Below, piece by piece: positions 14,970-23,706 of a stretch of DNA of 35,576 nucleotides (position 1 is the stretch's first letter; each line of letters opens with the position of its first letter). A program made the position numbers and the translations under genes. Under the pieces are notes generated by a model. It was not told where the DNA came from. It saw only the letters and a program-made list of their open reading frames with translations, and did not search any database. The DNA comes from an uncultured Bacilli bacterium (GTDB lineage Bacteria > Bacillota_I > Bacilli_A > RF39 > UBA660), in the NCBI GenBank assembly GCA_934130545.1, contig CAKOYD010000010.1, positions 1 through 35,576 on the forward strand, read 5' to 3'.

Positions 14970-17900
14970 CTATATTCTTTCTAATTTAAATCCTACTTGA
15001 TAATCATTAATATTAGTATCTAATTCTAGGCTATTGTCATTAATAAATTCAGTAGCTAATGTTTCTTTTTTAATAAATTCTAGGTGTTTATTAATACTAT
15101 TTGTATATTCATCAGTAGCATGATAATATACTTTTATTCTATCCATAATATCAAAGTTATAACTCTTTCTTAGTTGTTGGATTTTAGATATTGTTTCACG
15201 AGCTAGTCCTTCATCTAATAATTCTTTAGATAATTCTGTATTTAAGATAATAAACTTATTATTAATAGTACCAACATTAAAGCCTTCTTTAGAAGATATT
15301 CTAATATCAACCATATCTTTATTTACTTCATATTCTGTATTATCTATAGTCATTTTAATATTATTACCACTATTTAGGGTATTTATATCATCTGTAGTTA
15401 GGTTAGTTAATTTTTCTTGGAACTCTTTAATATTCTTACCAAATACTTTTCCTACTTCTTTAAAGTTTGGTTTAACTGTTAGATCCATATATTTAGTTAA
15501 ATCACTAACATATATTACTTCTTTAACATTTAATTCTTCTTTAATTAAGTCTGTTAAATCACCAATTACATCTTTATCTTTGATATCTAATAGAGCTTCT
15601 TGTAGTGGTTGTCTTACTTTTATTTTAGCTTCTTCTCTAACATATCTTCCCGTACTAATTAAATCTCTTACTAAATCCATTCTATTTTCTATTTCTTCGT
15701 TAATAAGACTTTCATTACATACTGGATAATCAGCTAAATGAACTGATTCTTCGTTAGTTAAATTACGATATAGTTCTTCAGAGATATATGGTGTTATTGG
15801 AGCTATTAATTTTGATAAGCCAACTAATACTTCATAAGTAGTTAAATATACACTCTTCTTAGAGTTATCTAATTCACTTGCCCAGAATCTAGATCTATTT
15901 CTTCTTATATACCAATTAGATAAATCATCTGAAACAAAGTTAGTTAGATAGTGAACTACTTTATTTAAGTCATATTCATCAAAACCATTGCGAACATCTT
16001 TTACTAATTTATTATATTTAGATAATAACCATTTATCTATTTCTTCTCTATCTTGGTATTCTATAGCACACATATCAGTATCTATTTCATCGATATTAGC
16101 ATACATAGCAAAGAAACTATAAGTATTTTTTAATGGATTAAAGAATTTAGAGTATACTTCTTTAAGACCTGCTATATCGAATTTTAATGGTGTCCAAACT
16201 GGTGATACATATGGTAAATAGAATCTTACAGTATCAGCACCATATTCTTTAATAGTAGTAAATGGTTCAACGATATTACCTCTTGATTTACTCATCTTTT
16301 TACCTTCACTATCTAGTAATAAGTCATTTACTAAAACATTTTTAAATGGACTGCAACCTTTAACGAAAGTAGATATTACCATTAGTGTATAGAACCATCC
16401 TCTTGTTTGGTCGATTCCTTCACAGATAAAGTCAGCGGGGAATTGGCTTTCAAATAATTCAGTGTTTTCAAATGGATAATGGTATTGAGCAAATGGCATA
16501 GAGCCTGAGTCAAACCAACAATCTAGGACATCAGGAATACGAGTCATTGTTTTACCACATTCCGGACAAGTTAAGTGAACATTATCAATATATGGTTTAT
16601 GTAAGTCAAAGTCTTCTGGTATTTCTTCAATAGCTTTTTCTTTTAGTTCTTTAATTGAACCAATCATCGTAGCATGACCACATTCGCACTTCCAATATGG
16701 AATTGGACTACCCCAATATCTACTACGGCTTACGTTCCAATCTCTAGCATTCATTAACCAATTAGCAAATCTTTTTTCACCGACATAAGCTGGATACCAA
16801 TTAACTTCATTATTAGATTTTACTAGGTCATCAGTCATTTTACTAACACTGATATAATAACTTGGCATTGAATAATATAATAATGGTGTATCACATCTCC
16901 AACAGTGTGGATATTCATGAGCTAATTTTTGTTTTTTAAATAGTTTGCCATTTTCTTTTAAATAGTTTACTACTTCTTCATTAACATCAAAGACATTCTT
17001 TCCTTGCCATAATCCTTCTTTATAAGTACCATCTAGACCAACAGGATTTAGATATGGTAAGTCATATTTTTTACCAACATTAGCATCATCTTCACCAAAT
17101 GCTGGGGCAATATGAACAATACCTGTACCATCTTCCATAGTAACATAGTTATCACATGTGATATAGAAGCCTTTTCTATCAACTTCTAATGATGGTATTA
17201 ATTGGTCATATTCTGTGTATTCTAATTCTTTACCCTTATATGTTTTTAGAACATTTACTTCTTCTCCTAGTACTTTTTCAACAAGACTAGATGCTAATAT
17301 AAACTTAGTGCCTTTTGATTCTACTAGAGAATATTCTTCATCAGGGTTAACACATAAAGCGACGTTAGCAATAAGTGTCCATGGTGTTGTTGTCCATACT
17401 AAGAAATAGATATCTTCATCTTTCTTTTTAAATGGAACATAAACTGTTATAGCAGTATCAGTTTGATAGTTTTGGGCAACTTCATGAGTAGCAAGTCCTG
17501 TACCACAATGTGGACAATATGGTACTACTCTTGTTCCTTCATAGAACATGCCTTTCTTATACATTTCACTAAGTATCCACCATTCAGTTTCAATATAGTC
17601 ATTTTTATAAGTTAGATATGGATGCTCAACATCAAAGAATTGACCCATTTTACTAGTTAATCTAGTGAAGGCATCTTCGTTAGCACGAACACTATTACGA
17701 CACTCTTGGTTAAACTTTTCAACGCCTAACTTCTCTATTTCTTTTTTAGATGAGATACCTAATTTCTTTTCAACGTGGTTTTCGATAGGTAGGCCATGAG
17801 TATCCCAACCTATTTTTCTTATTACTTTTTTACCGTTCATAACATGATATTTAGTAATAGTATCTTTTAAGTTTTTACTTACCATATGATGTAGTCCAGG

Positions 17901-18065
17901 AAAGCCATTAGCAAAAGCTGGACCGTCATAGAAGACAAATGTTTCGTCATTTTTGCGAAGTTCTACTTGTTTATTATACATTTCATTAACACTACCCCAT
18001 GACTCTAGGATAGATTCTTCTACTTCATCAACATTTCTTTTGTCTAGTTCTTTAAAATTTTTCAT
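14970..18065 (-). CDS. ileS: Isoleucyl-tRNA synthetase, type-2-like
   Basis: This class Ia synthetase charges tRNA-Ile. The catalytic HIGH region reads NGFPGLHH (53-60), so the first His of the signature is replaced by Gly. The KMSKS loop is KKMSKSRGN (589-597). The editing domain (~180-400) has the expected FLVWTTTPWTLIANVAL. GWDTHGLPIE (86-95) is intact. The length of 1031 residues and the phrases near 71-120 fit the eukaryote-like IleS2 group, which is naturally less sensitive to mupirocin. AAGGAGG lies upstream of the ATG. Expression is controlled by the upstream Ile T-box. Confidence 0.95.
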   Translation of the reverse strand: MKNFKELDKRNVDEVEESILESWGSVNEMYNKQVELRKNDETFVFYDGPAFANGFPGLHHMVSKNLKDTITKYHVMNGKKVIRKIGWDTHGLPIENHVEKKLGISSKKEIEKLGVEKFNQECRNSVRANEDAFTRLTSKMGQFFDVEHPYLTYKNDYIETEWWILSEMYKKGMFYEGTRVVPYCPHCGTGLATHEVAQNYQTDTAITVYVPFKKKDEDIYFLVWTTTPWTLIANVALCVNPDEEYSLVESKGTKFILASSLVEKVLGEEVNVLKTYKGKELEYTEYDQLIPSLEVDRKGFYITCDNYVTMEDGTGIVHIAPAFGEDDANVGKKYDLPYLNPVGLDGTYKEGLWQGKNVFDVNEEVVNYLKENGKLFKKQKLAHEYPHCWRCDTPLLYYSMPSYYISVSKMTDDLVKSNNEVNWYPAYVGEKRFANWLMNARDWNVSRSRYWGSPIPYWKCECGHATMIGSIKELKEKAIEEIPEDFDLHKPYIDNVHLTCPECGKTMTRIPDVLDCWFDSGSMPFAQYHYPFENTELFESQFPADFICEGIDQTRGWFYTLMVISTFVKGCSPFKNVLVNDLLLDSEGKKMSKSRGNIVEPFTTIKEYGADTVRFYLPYVSPVWTPLKFDIAGLKEVYSKFFNPLKNTYSFFAMYANIDEIDTDMCAIEYQDREEIDKWLLSKYNKLVKDVRNGFDEYDLNKVVHYLTNFVSDDLSNWYIRRNRSRFWASELDNSKKSVYLTTYEVLVGLSKLIAPITPYISEELYRNLTNEESVHLADYPVCNESLINEEIENRMDLVRDLISTGRYVREEAKIKVRQPLQEALLDIKDKDVIGDLTDLIKEELNVKEVIYVSDLTKYMDLTVKPNFKEVGKVFGKNIKEFQEKLTNLTTDDINTLNSGNNIKMTIDNTEYEVNKDMVDIRISSKEGFNVGTINNKFIILNTELSKELLDEGLARETISKIQQLRKSYNFDIMDRIKVYYHATDEYTNSINKHLEFIKKETLATEFINDNSLELDTNINDYQVGFKLERI

Positions 18066-18085
18066 ACATTCCTCCTTCTTTAAAG

Positions 18086-18314
18086 CAAAAAAAATTCATA
18101 ATCTAAGGGCGAATATATATCCGTGGTACCACCTTAGTTTATGAATTTATCATACACTCTATATCTCATAACGTGAGAAGCGTTTATTTCTACTTAGTTC
18201 AAAATAACACATTAGAAGTGATCTATATTATCGTTCATTAATTAGTATCGCACCATATTACTAACTCTCTGATAACTACTTAGATAATACCGTCTTCTGC
18301 ATTTGCTTTAATTT
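18086..18314 (-). promoter_or_regulatory. T-box riboswitch for ileS (Ile)
   Basis: The minus-strand leader contains the T-box core GGTGGTACCACGG (18133-18121). A terminator follows: 18148-18132 pairs with 18108-18092, then a run of eight or more T. Uncharged tRNA-Ile pairs with the leader and stabilises the antiterminator. In the stem I region the specifier is most likely ATC (18222-18220) followed by A, an Ile codon, matching the downstream gene. Confidence 0.92.
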
Positions 18315-18320
18315 TACTTA

Positions 18321-18349
18321 ATTATAATAAATATATATATTATTGTCAA
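18321..18349 (-). promoter_or_regulatory. Promoter of the ileS T-box transcript
   Basis: Minus-strand TTGACA (18349-18344), a 17-base spacer and TATAAT (18326-18321): a perfect consensus. It lies within a few bases of the stop of the sigma-factor gene. Confidence 0.88.
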
Positions 18350-18353
18350 TGTT

Positions 18354-20525
18354 TTATCTTGTTAATTTTTTTATTTTACGAGATGTTATTGTATTAATAA
18401 TTCTTCTTGATGTATTTACTGATATTTCAATGGCCTCTATAACTTCATCAATATCTATATCAAGAAATCTAGCTATTGATGATATACTAAATTCTCTACC
18501 TTCTATATATCCTAGTTTTAATGATATTATAGCAGCTTCTTGAACTGTTAAGAATGTTGTTAATTCATTATATTCTGCCGTTTTAAATAAAGATAAGATT
18601 TTCTTAAAGTCTGCTCTTGTAATCTCTTCACCACGATTAATATCTTGTTTTATACTATTTAAATCTATTGTGGCTATTTTTTCAAATTCAGAAGTTTCAT
18701 CTTCAACTTCAGGAATATCTATAGCGTTAACGTTTTCATTTATTATTTGATTTTCTTCTTGATTTAATAGTTGTCTTATTTTGGGTGCTAGTACTCTATA
18801 GTATCTTACTTTATCTTGATCATTTAATTTTCCAGGATATGGTACTTCTAAATTCTTACCAAATCTTAACGCAATTAATTCTTTTTCTGAATCAGATAAT
18901 TTTAAAAGTACTTCATTAATTTGATCTTTAGTATGAGTATTAAAGCACTCATAAATAGTTGGTAGATTTTTAGGTTTAATATTTTCTTTTATTGGCTTCG
19001 TTGTTTCTTCTGAAAGTGATTTATCAGGAATATTTTTACTAGTATAATAAGTACCTTTATAAATACCTATTTGAACTAAAGCTTGATCTGGAGAATCAGT
19101 ATATACAGCAAGCGCTCTAGATTCTTTACGTCCTCTAAGTTTTCTTAAAGCAGCAGATTCTATTTGACGAGCTCTTTCTCTTGTAAAACCAAGCTTTTTA
19201 CCAACTTCTTCTAATGTCAAAGGTTTGTTACCATTAAGCCCAAATCTTAGTATTAATACTTCTACTTCTCTTGGTTTTAAATTACTTTGTTCTAGTAATT
19301 TTCTTACTTGTAATTGTAAACTACTTTTCATAGCTATAGTTTCTGGTTCATCATCTGGTGATGGAATTATTTCTGTTATTTCAGTATCTTCATTATCACT
19401 TATTAAATTGTTTAAACTTACTGTATCGCTTTGATTTTTAACTAAATTATTTACCTGTTCAACAGTAATACCCATTTCATTGGCTATTTCTTCAACTGTA
19501 GGAGCTCTAAATAATTTATTTTCTAACATAGATACTGTTTTTTTATATTTTAATATTTTGTAGTATAAGTGATCAGATATTCTTATATTTCTTCCTTTAT
19601 CTACTGTGGCTTTAGTAATTGCTTGTCTTATCCAGTTAGTAGCATATGTTGAAAATCTTGTATTTCTTTTAACATCAAATTTATCTACTGCGATTATTAA
19701 GCCAGTATTACCTTCTTGAATTAAATCTAATAATGGTAATCCTCTTCCAATATATTTCTTTGCTATTTTAACTACTAATCTTAAGTTACTTTCAATAAAT
19801 TTTTCTCTAGCTTTTTTATCACCTTGGGATATTTTTATTGCTAAAGATTTTTCTTCTTCTGGTGTTAAAAGAGGTATTCTACTTATTTCTTGTAAATAAA
19901 TTTGTACATCATTAGTAATTTCATAGTTAACTTCATCTTCTTTATCTTTGTCTGTTATGGATTCTTTTATTTCAATGTTATTTAACATACAATAAGTTTC
20001 TATCATTGATATAATAATACTATTATCAAATGTTTTTTCTATATTACCCGCAATAATTGTATTCTTGTGTTTATTAAAAATTGTTGTTATAGTTGTTAAC
20101 ATTGTCTGATTATTTTCCAATAATTTAATTAAAACGTCAGGATTAGGAATATAATTATATGTTTCAAATAATTTAATTAGAAGGTCTAAGTTATTTAATG
20201 CTTTACTATATGTAATATTATTACTTAAATATTGATTTATATAATTACATATAATCTTAACAGCAGTATCAGTATTTGTTAACAACTTTCTTGTTTTTCT
20301 AACTATTTCTTTTTCTAGGGCAACTTTAATATATTTTATATAATTTATATCGCCATTATATTCTTGCTTTGATTTAATTATTTCTGCTTCAACTAGTTTA
20401 CAAAATGTTTCTTTATTAATTCCTATATAACTAATACTTGAATACATCTCACAAACTTCTTGGTTAATTGCTTTTAATATTTGTTTGGTACTTAATCTTT
20501 TAATATTTTCTAAATTTAATTCCAT
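18354..20525 (-). CDS. Sigma-70 factor with extra region-4-like modules
   Basis: This is a promoter-recognition subunit of RNA polymerase. Region 1.2 and 2 run from ~205 to 320 (DVQIYLQEISRIPLLTPEEE, NLRLVVKIAKKYIGRG, DLIQEGNTGL, FSTYATNWIRQAI). Region 3 covers ~325-390 and region 4 ~412-470 with the helix-turn-helix LTLEEVGKKLGFTRERARQI. In region 2 the first Trp of the WW pair used in promoter melting is Asn297. A 200-residue N-terminal part has no match I know. After region 4 another ~250 residues carry two stretches that look like decayed region-4 copies: LKLSDSEKELIALRFG (541-556) and FLTVQEAAIISLKLGYIEG (658-676) with a following helix-turn-helix-like segment. At 723 residues it is nearly twice the usual length. 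GGAG precedes the ATG. Confidence 0.85.
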   Translation of the reverse strand: MELNLENIKRLSTKQILKAINQEVCEMYSSISYIGINKETFCKLVEAEIIKSKQEYNGDINYIKYIKVALEKEIVRKTRKLLTNTDTAVKIICNYINQYLSNNITYSKALNNLDLLIKLFETYNYIPNPDVLIKLLENNQTMLTTITTIFNKHKNTIIAGNIEKTFDNSIIISMIETYCMLNNIEIKESITDKDKEDEVNYEITNDVQIYLQEISRIPLLTPEEEKSLAIKISQGDKKAREKFIESNLRLVVKIAKKYIGRGLPLLDLIQEGNTGLIIAVDKFDVKRNTRFSTYATNWIRQAITKATVDKGRNIRISDHLYYKILKYKKTVSMLENKLFRAPTVEEIANEMGITVEQVNNLVKNQSDTVSLNNLISDNEDTEITEIIPSPDDEPETIAMKSSLQLQVRKLLEQSNLKPREVEVLILRFGLNGNKPLTLEEVGKKLGFTRERARQIESAALRKLRGRKESRALAVYTDSPDQALVQIGIYKGTYYTSKNIPDKSLSEETTKPIKENIKPKNLPTIYECFNTHTKDQINEVLLKLSDSEKELIALRFGKNLEVPYPGKLNDQDKVRYYRVLAPKIRQLLNQEENQIINENVNAIDIPEVEDETSEFEKIATIDLNSIKQDINRGEEITRADFKKILSLFKTAEYNELTTFLTVQEAAIISLKLGYIEGREFSISSIARFLDIDIDEVIEAIEISVNTSRRIINTITSRKIKKLTR

Positions 20526-20627
20526 TTTATATCTCCAATCTTAAAATTAAATTACTAAAATATGAAAAAAAATGTCTAAAATTTAATTTTGACATATATT
20601 TTAGCATTTTTCTTCAATTAAGTAAAG

Positions 20628-20658
20628 AAAAAAAATAAAAACCTCCTAATTTAGAAGA
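20628..20658 (-). terminator. Terminator of sepF-divIVA
   Basis: Minus-strand stem CTTCTAA...TTAGGAG (one G-U pair), followed by TTTTTATTTTTTTT. It lies just after the stop of the DivIVA-like gene. Confidence 0.75.
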
Positions 20659-20661
20659 CTT

Positions 20662-21123
20662 TTACTCTATTTCATCTTTATCCATATCATCAATCATTTC
20701 TAATTGACTTGTTAGAATATTCTTCATTCTATTTTTATAAATATTAATATTCTTTTTTAACATGGCTGTTTCAATCTCAGTCTTTTCGGCTTTTACTAAG
20801 GCTTCATGAACAATTGAATTAGCATTTCTTTTGGCATCTTCAATTATCATACGAGATTCTTCTTTAGCGACTGATTTCATTCTATCGGCTGTTTCTTGAA
20901 CAGCTAGAATTGCTTTATTGAGGCTATCTATGTTAGAGTTGGTTGTTACTGTTTGTTGGGGTTTATTATTTAATTCTTCTACTTGGTTGGTTAATTCAGT
21001 TATTTTTTGATAATATTCATTATTTTCATTATTTAGTTTTTCTAATCTACGAATAACAATATCAATAAAGCGGTTAACTTCATTAATATCATAACCATTT
21101 TCAACAACAGTAAACCTTTTCAT
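20662..21123 (-). CDS. DivIVA-domain protein
   Basis: The N terminus (FTVVENGYDINEVNRFID) is the membrane-curvature-binding DivIVA motif. It is followed by coiled coil (~20-55), a short Gln/Thr linker and a second long helix (~65-150). DivIVA proteins mark poles and division sites and recruit partners. The ATG at 21123 has GAGGTGA upstream; an earlier TTG would only add seven residues. The gene follows sepF by 28 bases in one transcript, the classic sepF-divIVA neighbourhood. At ~153 residues it is a normal short DivIVA or GpsB-like protein. Confidence 0.88.
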   Translation of the reverse strand: MKRFTVVENGYDINEVNRFIDIVIRRLEKLNNENNEYYQKITELTNQVEELNNKPQQTVTTNSNIDSLNKAILAVQETADRMKSVAKEESRMIIEDAKRNANSIVHEALVKAEKTEIETAMLKKNINIYKNRMKNILTSQLEMIDDMDKDEIE

Positions 21124-21151
21124 TTTATTCACCTCAACTAACAATACTATA

Positions 21152-21538
21152 TTACCATTCTAGTTCATCATCTTTATTTTTTTTTGCTTTATCGTCATCA
21201 TCACTGATGGCTCCTTCAACATTTACATTTCTAGGTGTACAAAGGAATATACCACCACCTATTTTCTGTAAATCACCACCAATAGCGTATACTGTTCCGC
21301 TTAAGAAATCAATGATACGTTTAGCTTGATCAGGTGTAACTCTTTTCATGTTAACTACTACTGTATTACGTTTCTTTAAATGATCTGCTATTTGCTGACT
21401 TTCCGAAAAAGCACGTGGCTCTAACAAAATCATTTTACCAGACTTATTAGTTGAATTCTCAGTATCATCCTCGTTATAATATTCATTTTCATTATCGTTA
21501 TCTTCAACTAAAATTTTCTTAAATTTATTTAAAGCCAT
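21152..21538 (-). CDS. sepF: Cell division protein SepF
   Basis: SepF binds FtsZ and tethers it to the membrane at the septum. An N-terminal amphipathic segment (MALNKFKKIL) and an acidic linker precede the SepF fold. Its signatures are VVVNMKRVTPDQAKRIIDFL and GTVYAIGGDLQKIGGGIFL. The start at 21538 has AGGAGAG 6 bases before the ATG; upstream in-frame codons are not supported. The C terminus is acidic and Lys-rich. A promoter directly precedes it, and divIVA follows. Confidence 0.93.
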   Translation of the reverse strand: MALNKFKKILVEDNDNENEYYNEDDTENSTNKSGKMILLEPRAFSESQQIADHLKKRNTVVVNMKRVTPDQAKRIIDFLSGTVYAIGGDLQKIGGGIFLCTPRNVNVEGAISDDDDKAKKNKDDELEW

Positions 21539-21566
21539 ATAAATCTCTCCTATTCTATATAAATAC

Positions 21567-21595
21567 ATTTTACCATAGAATTTATTAAAATACAA
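21567..21595 (-). promoter_or_regulatory. Promoter of sepF-divIVA
   Basis: Minus-strand TTGTAT (21595-21590), a 17-base spacer and TAAAAT (21572-21567), ~30 bases upstream of the sepF ATG. Confidence 0.7.
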
Positions 21596-21626
21596 TTAAT
21601 TTTTAAATAAATGACAAAAGTTTTAC

Positions 21627-22010
21627 TTAACGACAACAATAATTACCATCTTCTAGTTTCCAGTCTTCTTGCTTTATTTCATATGTATACTTCTTATTTT
21701 GAAAAGTTATAGTAATTATTATACTATTTAAGTCAATATTCTTCCCTGTTTTAGGGTCAGTTAAGCCACTTGTAATATAGTGATTATCTAATAGATATTG
21801 TGCAGTAATACTTGGTTCAATATTTCCATATCTATTATCTGCAACATATTCTTTACTAGCTTCAAGAATAGTATTTTTTAATATTTCATAGTTATTTTCT
21901 TTATTTTTATTTATAAATGATGTTATGGAAATAACCGAAATAGTAGAAATAATAGCAAGTAATGTTATGGTTACTAATAATTCAACTATTGTAAATCCTT
22001 TTTTATTCAT
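21627..22010 (-). CDS. Type IV pilin / ComG-like prepilin
   Basis: The prepilin peptidase site is KKG^FTIVELLVT with Glu5 present, followed by a hydrophobic helix to about residue 28. The mature globular part is ~100 residues and ends in a vicinal Cys pair (NYCCR). It contains the common Firmicute pilin pattern EASKEYVADN and then TAQYLLDNHYI. The ATG at 22010 has AAGGA about 10 bases upstream. It has its own promoter and stands between the ytxH-like gene and sepF. Substrate of the prepilin peptidase at 24398-25165. It could be a major or minor pilin. Confidence 0.87.
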   Translation of the reverse strand: MNKKGFTIVELLVTITLLAIISTISVISITSFINKNKENNYEILKNTILEASKEYVADNRYGNIEPSITAQYLLDNHYITSGLTDPKTGKNIDLNSIIITITFQNKKYTYEIKQEDWKLEDGNYCCR

Positions 22011-22033
22011 ATTTATCATATCCTTACATAACA

Positions 22034-22062
22034 AGTATAATATATTTATATCTATTTAACAA
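22034..22062 (-). promoter_or_regulatory. Promoter of the pilin gene
   Basis: Minus-strand TTGTTA (22062-22057), a 17-base spacer and TATACT (22039-22034). It follows the ytxH-like terminator, so the pilin can be expressed separately. Confidence 0.7.
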
Positions 22063-22098
22063 GAAAAAAAGAAGATTTTTTATTATTCTTCATCTTCT
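22063..22098 (-). terminator. Terminator after the YtxH-like gene
   Basis: Minus-strand stem AGAAGAT/ATCTTCT (22098-22092 with 22076-22070) followed by seven T. The 5' arm lies in the last codons of the gene. Confidence 0.7.
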
Positions 22099-22487
22099 AA
22101 TCTTTTTAATACTTCTCTTGTTACCATTGCTGCTTTTTGTCTAACTTCTTTAGCGGCTTTTTCAAGAACTGGTGTTCCTTTTTCTTTAGCGTATTCTACT
22201 AAGTCTTCAGCTTTTTCTTTAAGCTCATTGCCTTTTTTCTTAGCAATTGCTAGGGCTTTTTCTTTATCTAAATCTTCAAGTTCATCTTTTAAGTCATCAA
22301 TTTTTTTAATGAATTCATCTTTAACTTCATCAACATCTATTTCTTTAGCTTTGTTGATTAGTTCATCAATTTTATTTTTAACGTCTTTTCTAAGTTCTTC
22401 ACCTTTCTTAGGGGCAAATAACATCCCTGCTCCTACTCCTAAACCTACTCCAGCAACAAATGGCCAAATACTTTTTTTCTTACTCAT
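22083..22487 (-). CDS. YtxH-domain protein
   Basis: The N terminus has one Gly-rich membrane segment (WPFVAGVGLGVGAGMLFAPK) that is diagnostic for YtxH-like proteins. About 110 residues of highly charged Lys/Glu amphipathic helix follow. Of several Met codons the ATG at 22487 has the best distance (10 bases) from GGAG. It overlaps the end of the DUF948 gene by 8 bases. YtxH and DUF948 (YtxG) proteins are paired in Bacillus, where they belong to a general-stress operon; the molecular role is unclear. Confidence 0.85.
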   Translation of the reverse strand: MSKKKSIWPFVAGVGLGVGAGMLFAPKKGEELRKDVKNKIDELINKAKEIDVDEVKDEFIKKIDDLKDELEDLDKEKALAIAKKKGNELKEKAEDLVEYAKEKGTPVLEKAAKEVRQKAAMVTREVLKRLEDEE

Positions 22488-22779
22488 TATCATCATTCTC
22501 CTTTTCTTTACTTTTTTTATTTTTTTTGGCAAATAACTTTCTAATGATTAAACTTATGCCATCAACCATGCGATCACTTAGTAATGCTAATCTGTCGGTT
22601 GTCGCATCAATAATACTAAATACGCCATTTAGGGAACTTACTTTAGTATTAATATCATCAACAACTTTTTCCATTTTATTCATTACATTGATTAACTTTA
22701 TACCTAAAACTATTAATATTCCAAGTAATATAGAACCTAATATGTATAAAATGATTGGTAGAACTTCATTTAGTGTCAT
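22480..22779 (-). CDS. DUF948 (YtxG-like) membrane protein
   Basis: This small protein has one N-terminal membrane segment (~8-28) and a DUF948-type helical part (DDINTKVSSLNGVFSIIDAT). Its tail is strongly basic and Lys-rich. AGGAGG is embedded in the end of the upstream gene, whose stop lies 2 bases before this ATG. The overlap with the YtxH-like gene indicates coupled translation and a joint function at the membrane. Confidence 0.82.
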   Translation of the reverse strand: MTLNEVLPIILYILGSILLGILIVLGIKLINVMNKMEKVVDDINTKVSSLNGVFSIIDATTDRLALLSDRMVDGISLIIRKLFAKKNKKSKEKENDDNE

Positions 22780-22781
22780 TA

Positions 22782-23687
22782 TTAATCCTCCTTATCCTCA
22801 TACATTGAATCAATTAAATCAAATAAGTCATCTTTATTTGCACTAGAAGCATTAGTATTTTCTACTTTAGGTACTTCTTTCATTTCAATTTGTTCAGCTT
22901 TTGCTTCTTCATCATTATGATTTACAATTTTTATATCATTATTCTCTTTTTCTATTTTTTCTTCTTCTTTTGGTATTTCGTAGGCAACACCAAAGTCTTC
23001 ATAATTTTCGATAGCTTTTTCCATAGTTATTTTTTTATTGTCGGCTTCTTCTGCTTCTTTAGAGATGTCATATAATAAATCATCTTCTTTTAAAGTAGCA
23101 TTTCTTCTAGCTTCTTTTAATAATTCACAATTTTCACATAATAGATTATCTTTAATTTCATCTGTTAAATTACCAAAGGCTTTCTTTCTTACTGTTTCAA
23201 AATCTACTTTTTTAGATGGTCTTTTTAAGTTAGATGAGGCATCATCTTTTTCCATAACTTCTTCTTTAGTATAGTTTTTATCTAATACGCCATATACTGG
23301 TGAGATAACTGGTGAAGCTCTAAAATGATTCTTATTTTTTTCTTTAGCATCATCTTGATATAAGTCCGCTACTTTTTTAGGCTTTTCAACTTCTTTAATA
23401 ACATTTAATGTTGGTTTGTTTTGTGTTGCATTAAAATCTTTTTCAATAGTTCTTGAAAAGTCAAATCTCTGTTCTCTTGTTTGATTTAAATTTACTTCTT
23501 CTCTTTTAACAGGAGGTATTTGTTTAATTTCAATTTCTTCTCGTTCATGTTTCTTTTCTTCTTCTAAGACAGCCTCACGCATTACTTTAGGTAATTCATT
23601 TTTTTCTTCCATTTCTTCTTCAGAATCAACTTCATCTATTTCCTCTACATCAGTAAATAATTCTTTTAATTTATTTAAAAATCCCAT
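22782..23687 (-). CDS. Acidic, largely disordered protein of unknown function
   Basis: I do not recognise a named family. The N terminus MGFLNKLKELF looks like an amphipathic membrane-targeting helix. The rest is mostly charged and disordered, with two ordered-looking islands: SPVISPVYGVLDKNY (near 125-140) and a Cys-containing segment LLCENCELL (near 182-190). The C terminus DDLFDLIDSMYEDKED is a short acidic helix of the kind used for partner binding. The ATG at 23687 has GAGGTG 6 bases upstream. It lies between a lipoprotein and the DUF948/YtxH pair and close to sepF-divIVA, so a scaffold role in envelope or division is possible. Confidence 0.6.
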   Translation of the reverse strand: MGFLNKLKELFTDVEEIDEVDSEEEMEEKNELPKVMREAVLEEEKKHEREEIEIKQIPPVKREEVNLNQTREQRFDFSRTIEKDFNATQNKPTLNVIKEVEKPKKVADLYQDDAKEKNKNHFRASPVISPVYGVLDKNYTKEEVMEKDDASSNLKRPSKKVDFETVRKKAFGNLTDEIKDNLLCENCELLKEARRNATLKEDDLLYDISKEAEEADNKKITMEKAIENYEDFGVAYEIPKEEEKIEKENNDIKIVNHNDEEAKAEQIEMKEVPKVENTNASSANKDDLFDLIDSMYEDKED

Positions 23688-23706
23688 TACTAGCACCTCT
23701 TTCTAA

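Noticed and set aside
22228..23274. Several plus-strand frames opposite the YtxH, DUF948 and acidic-protein genes
   Set aside because: They are shadows of Lys/Glu-rich minus-strand genes, giving Ser/Phe-rich translations with no start signals.
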